NCBI GenBank assembly: GCA_019677205.1
Contig: JAAMXY010002606.1
Coordinates: 1-15,885, forward strand
Length of the DNA: 15,885 nt
Source of the DNA: Pinguiococcus pyrenoidosus
Taxonomy: Eukaryota; Sar; Pinguiophyceae; Pinguiochrysidales; Pinguiochrysidaceae
Direction of reading: 5' to 3'
The position numbers and the translations under genes are program-made. Each line of letters starts with the position of its first letter. Positions within the stretch are counted from its first letter, which is position 1. Below are positions 15,722 to 15,885 of this stretch, piece by piece. The notes beneath the pieces were generated by a model. The model was not told the DNA's origin, made no database searches, and saw only the letters and a program-made list of their open reading frames with translations.

Positions 15722-15885
15722 ATGTTTGCTTTCTCCGCATCTGATTCGTTCACATGTATCTCCTCCACTGATACCCTTGCCAAATCAAGCCTTCCTCACC
15801 AATTCTTCACGTCCCCTACAGCGCGTGTCATTCAAACCCCAGCGTCAGGATCGACGCCGGAAAGTCAAGATCACAAGACTCTCTT
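15722..15885 (+). CDS. Possible start of an unrecognised gene, cut by the right edge
   Basis: An ATG at 15722 opens a plus-strand frame that has no stop up to the window end (54 codons and 2 bases). The frame is free of stops from 15662, but 15722 is its first ATG. The predicted N-terminus is rich in Ser, Thr and Pro (MFAFSASDSFTCISSTDTLA, then SSLPHQFF and TPASGSTPES), typical of a disordered or targeting N-terminus. GC content rises from the AT-rich spacer into this frame, as at other gene starts here. Nothing identifies the product, and a 69-codon frame also exists antisense to it. Confidence 0.25.
   Translation, partial: MFAFSASDSFTCISSTDTLAKSSLPHQFFTSPTARVIQTPASGSTPESQDHKTL

Overview
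The window is nuclear DNA of a flagellated (ciliated) microbial eukaryote. The evidence is short GT-AG introns (about 63-105 bp) inside GC-rich coding sequence, AT-rich intergenic promoters with CCAAT boxes, and axoneme or basal-body genes (CFAP57, BBOF1, p25-alpha/TPPP) beside HUS1 and COX20. The lineage cannot be fixed from the sequence; a compact protist genome, perhaps cryptophyte-like, is only a guess. No prokaryotic, organellar, viral, CRISPR or mobile-element signature was seen.

Layout from left to right: (1) 1-306, minus: 5' part of an unrecognised two-exon gene cut by the left edge. (2) 1176-1812, plus: two-exon gene for a 178-aa conserved coiled-coil protein. (3) 2015-5737, minus: intronless CFAP57. 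(4) 6125-7734, plus: three-exon BBOF1-like gene, divergent from CFAP57 across a 387-bp shared promoter. (5) 8229-9083, minus: intronless HUS1, the clamp subunit of the 9-1-1 DNA-damage checkpoint. (6) 9593-10075, minus: three-exon COX20, visible only after splicing three small exons in different frames. (7) 10837-12750, plus: a von Willebrand A plus alpha-kinase protein whose kinase domain lacks the usual zinc-binding residues. (8) 13519-15296, minus: three-exon protein of 523 aa with two p25-alpha domains and a glycine tract. (9) From 15722, plus: a possible gene start running off the right edge. Neighbouring genes mostly alternate between convergent and divergent.

The strongest unexplained signal is regulatory. 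The identical 10-mer TTTTCCCGCC, a perfect E2F-type site, occurs four times, always between genes. The sites form two outward-facing pairs flanking AT-rich cores: one pair in the CFAP57/BBOF1 promoter, the other upstream of HUS1. Both cores share the 11-mer TTCAAAATATT, which contains a CHR-like TTCAAA/TTTGAA. This suggests one cell-cycle programme (E2F, possibly DREAM-like) driving two ciliary genes and a replication-checkpoint gene. It also predicts an unrecognised plus-strand transcript starting near 9245. Other points worth a look are the zinc-less kinase, the tandem p25-alpha protein and the uncharacterised coiled-coil protein.
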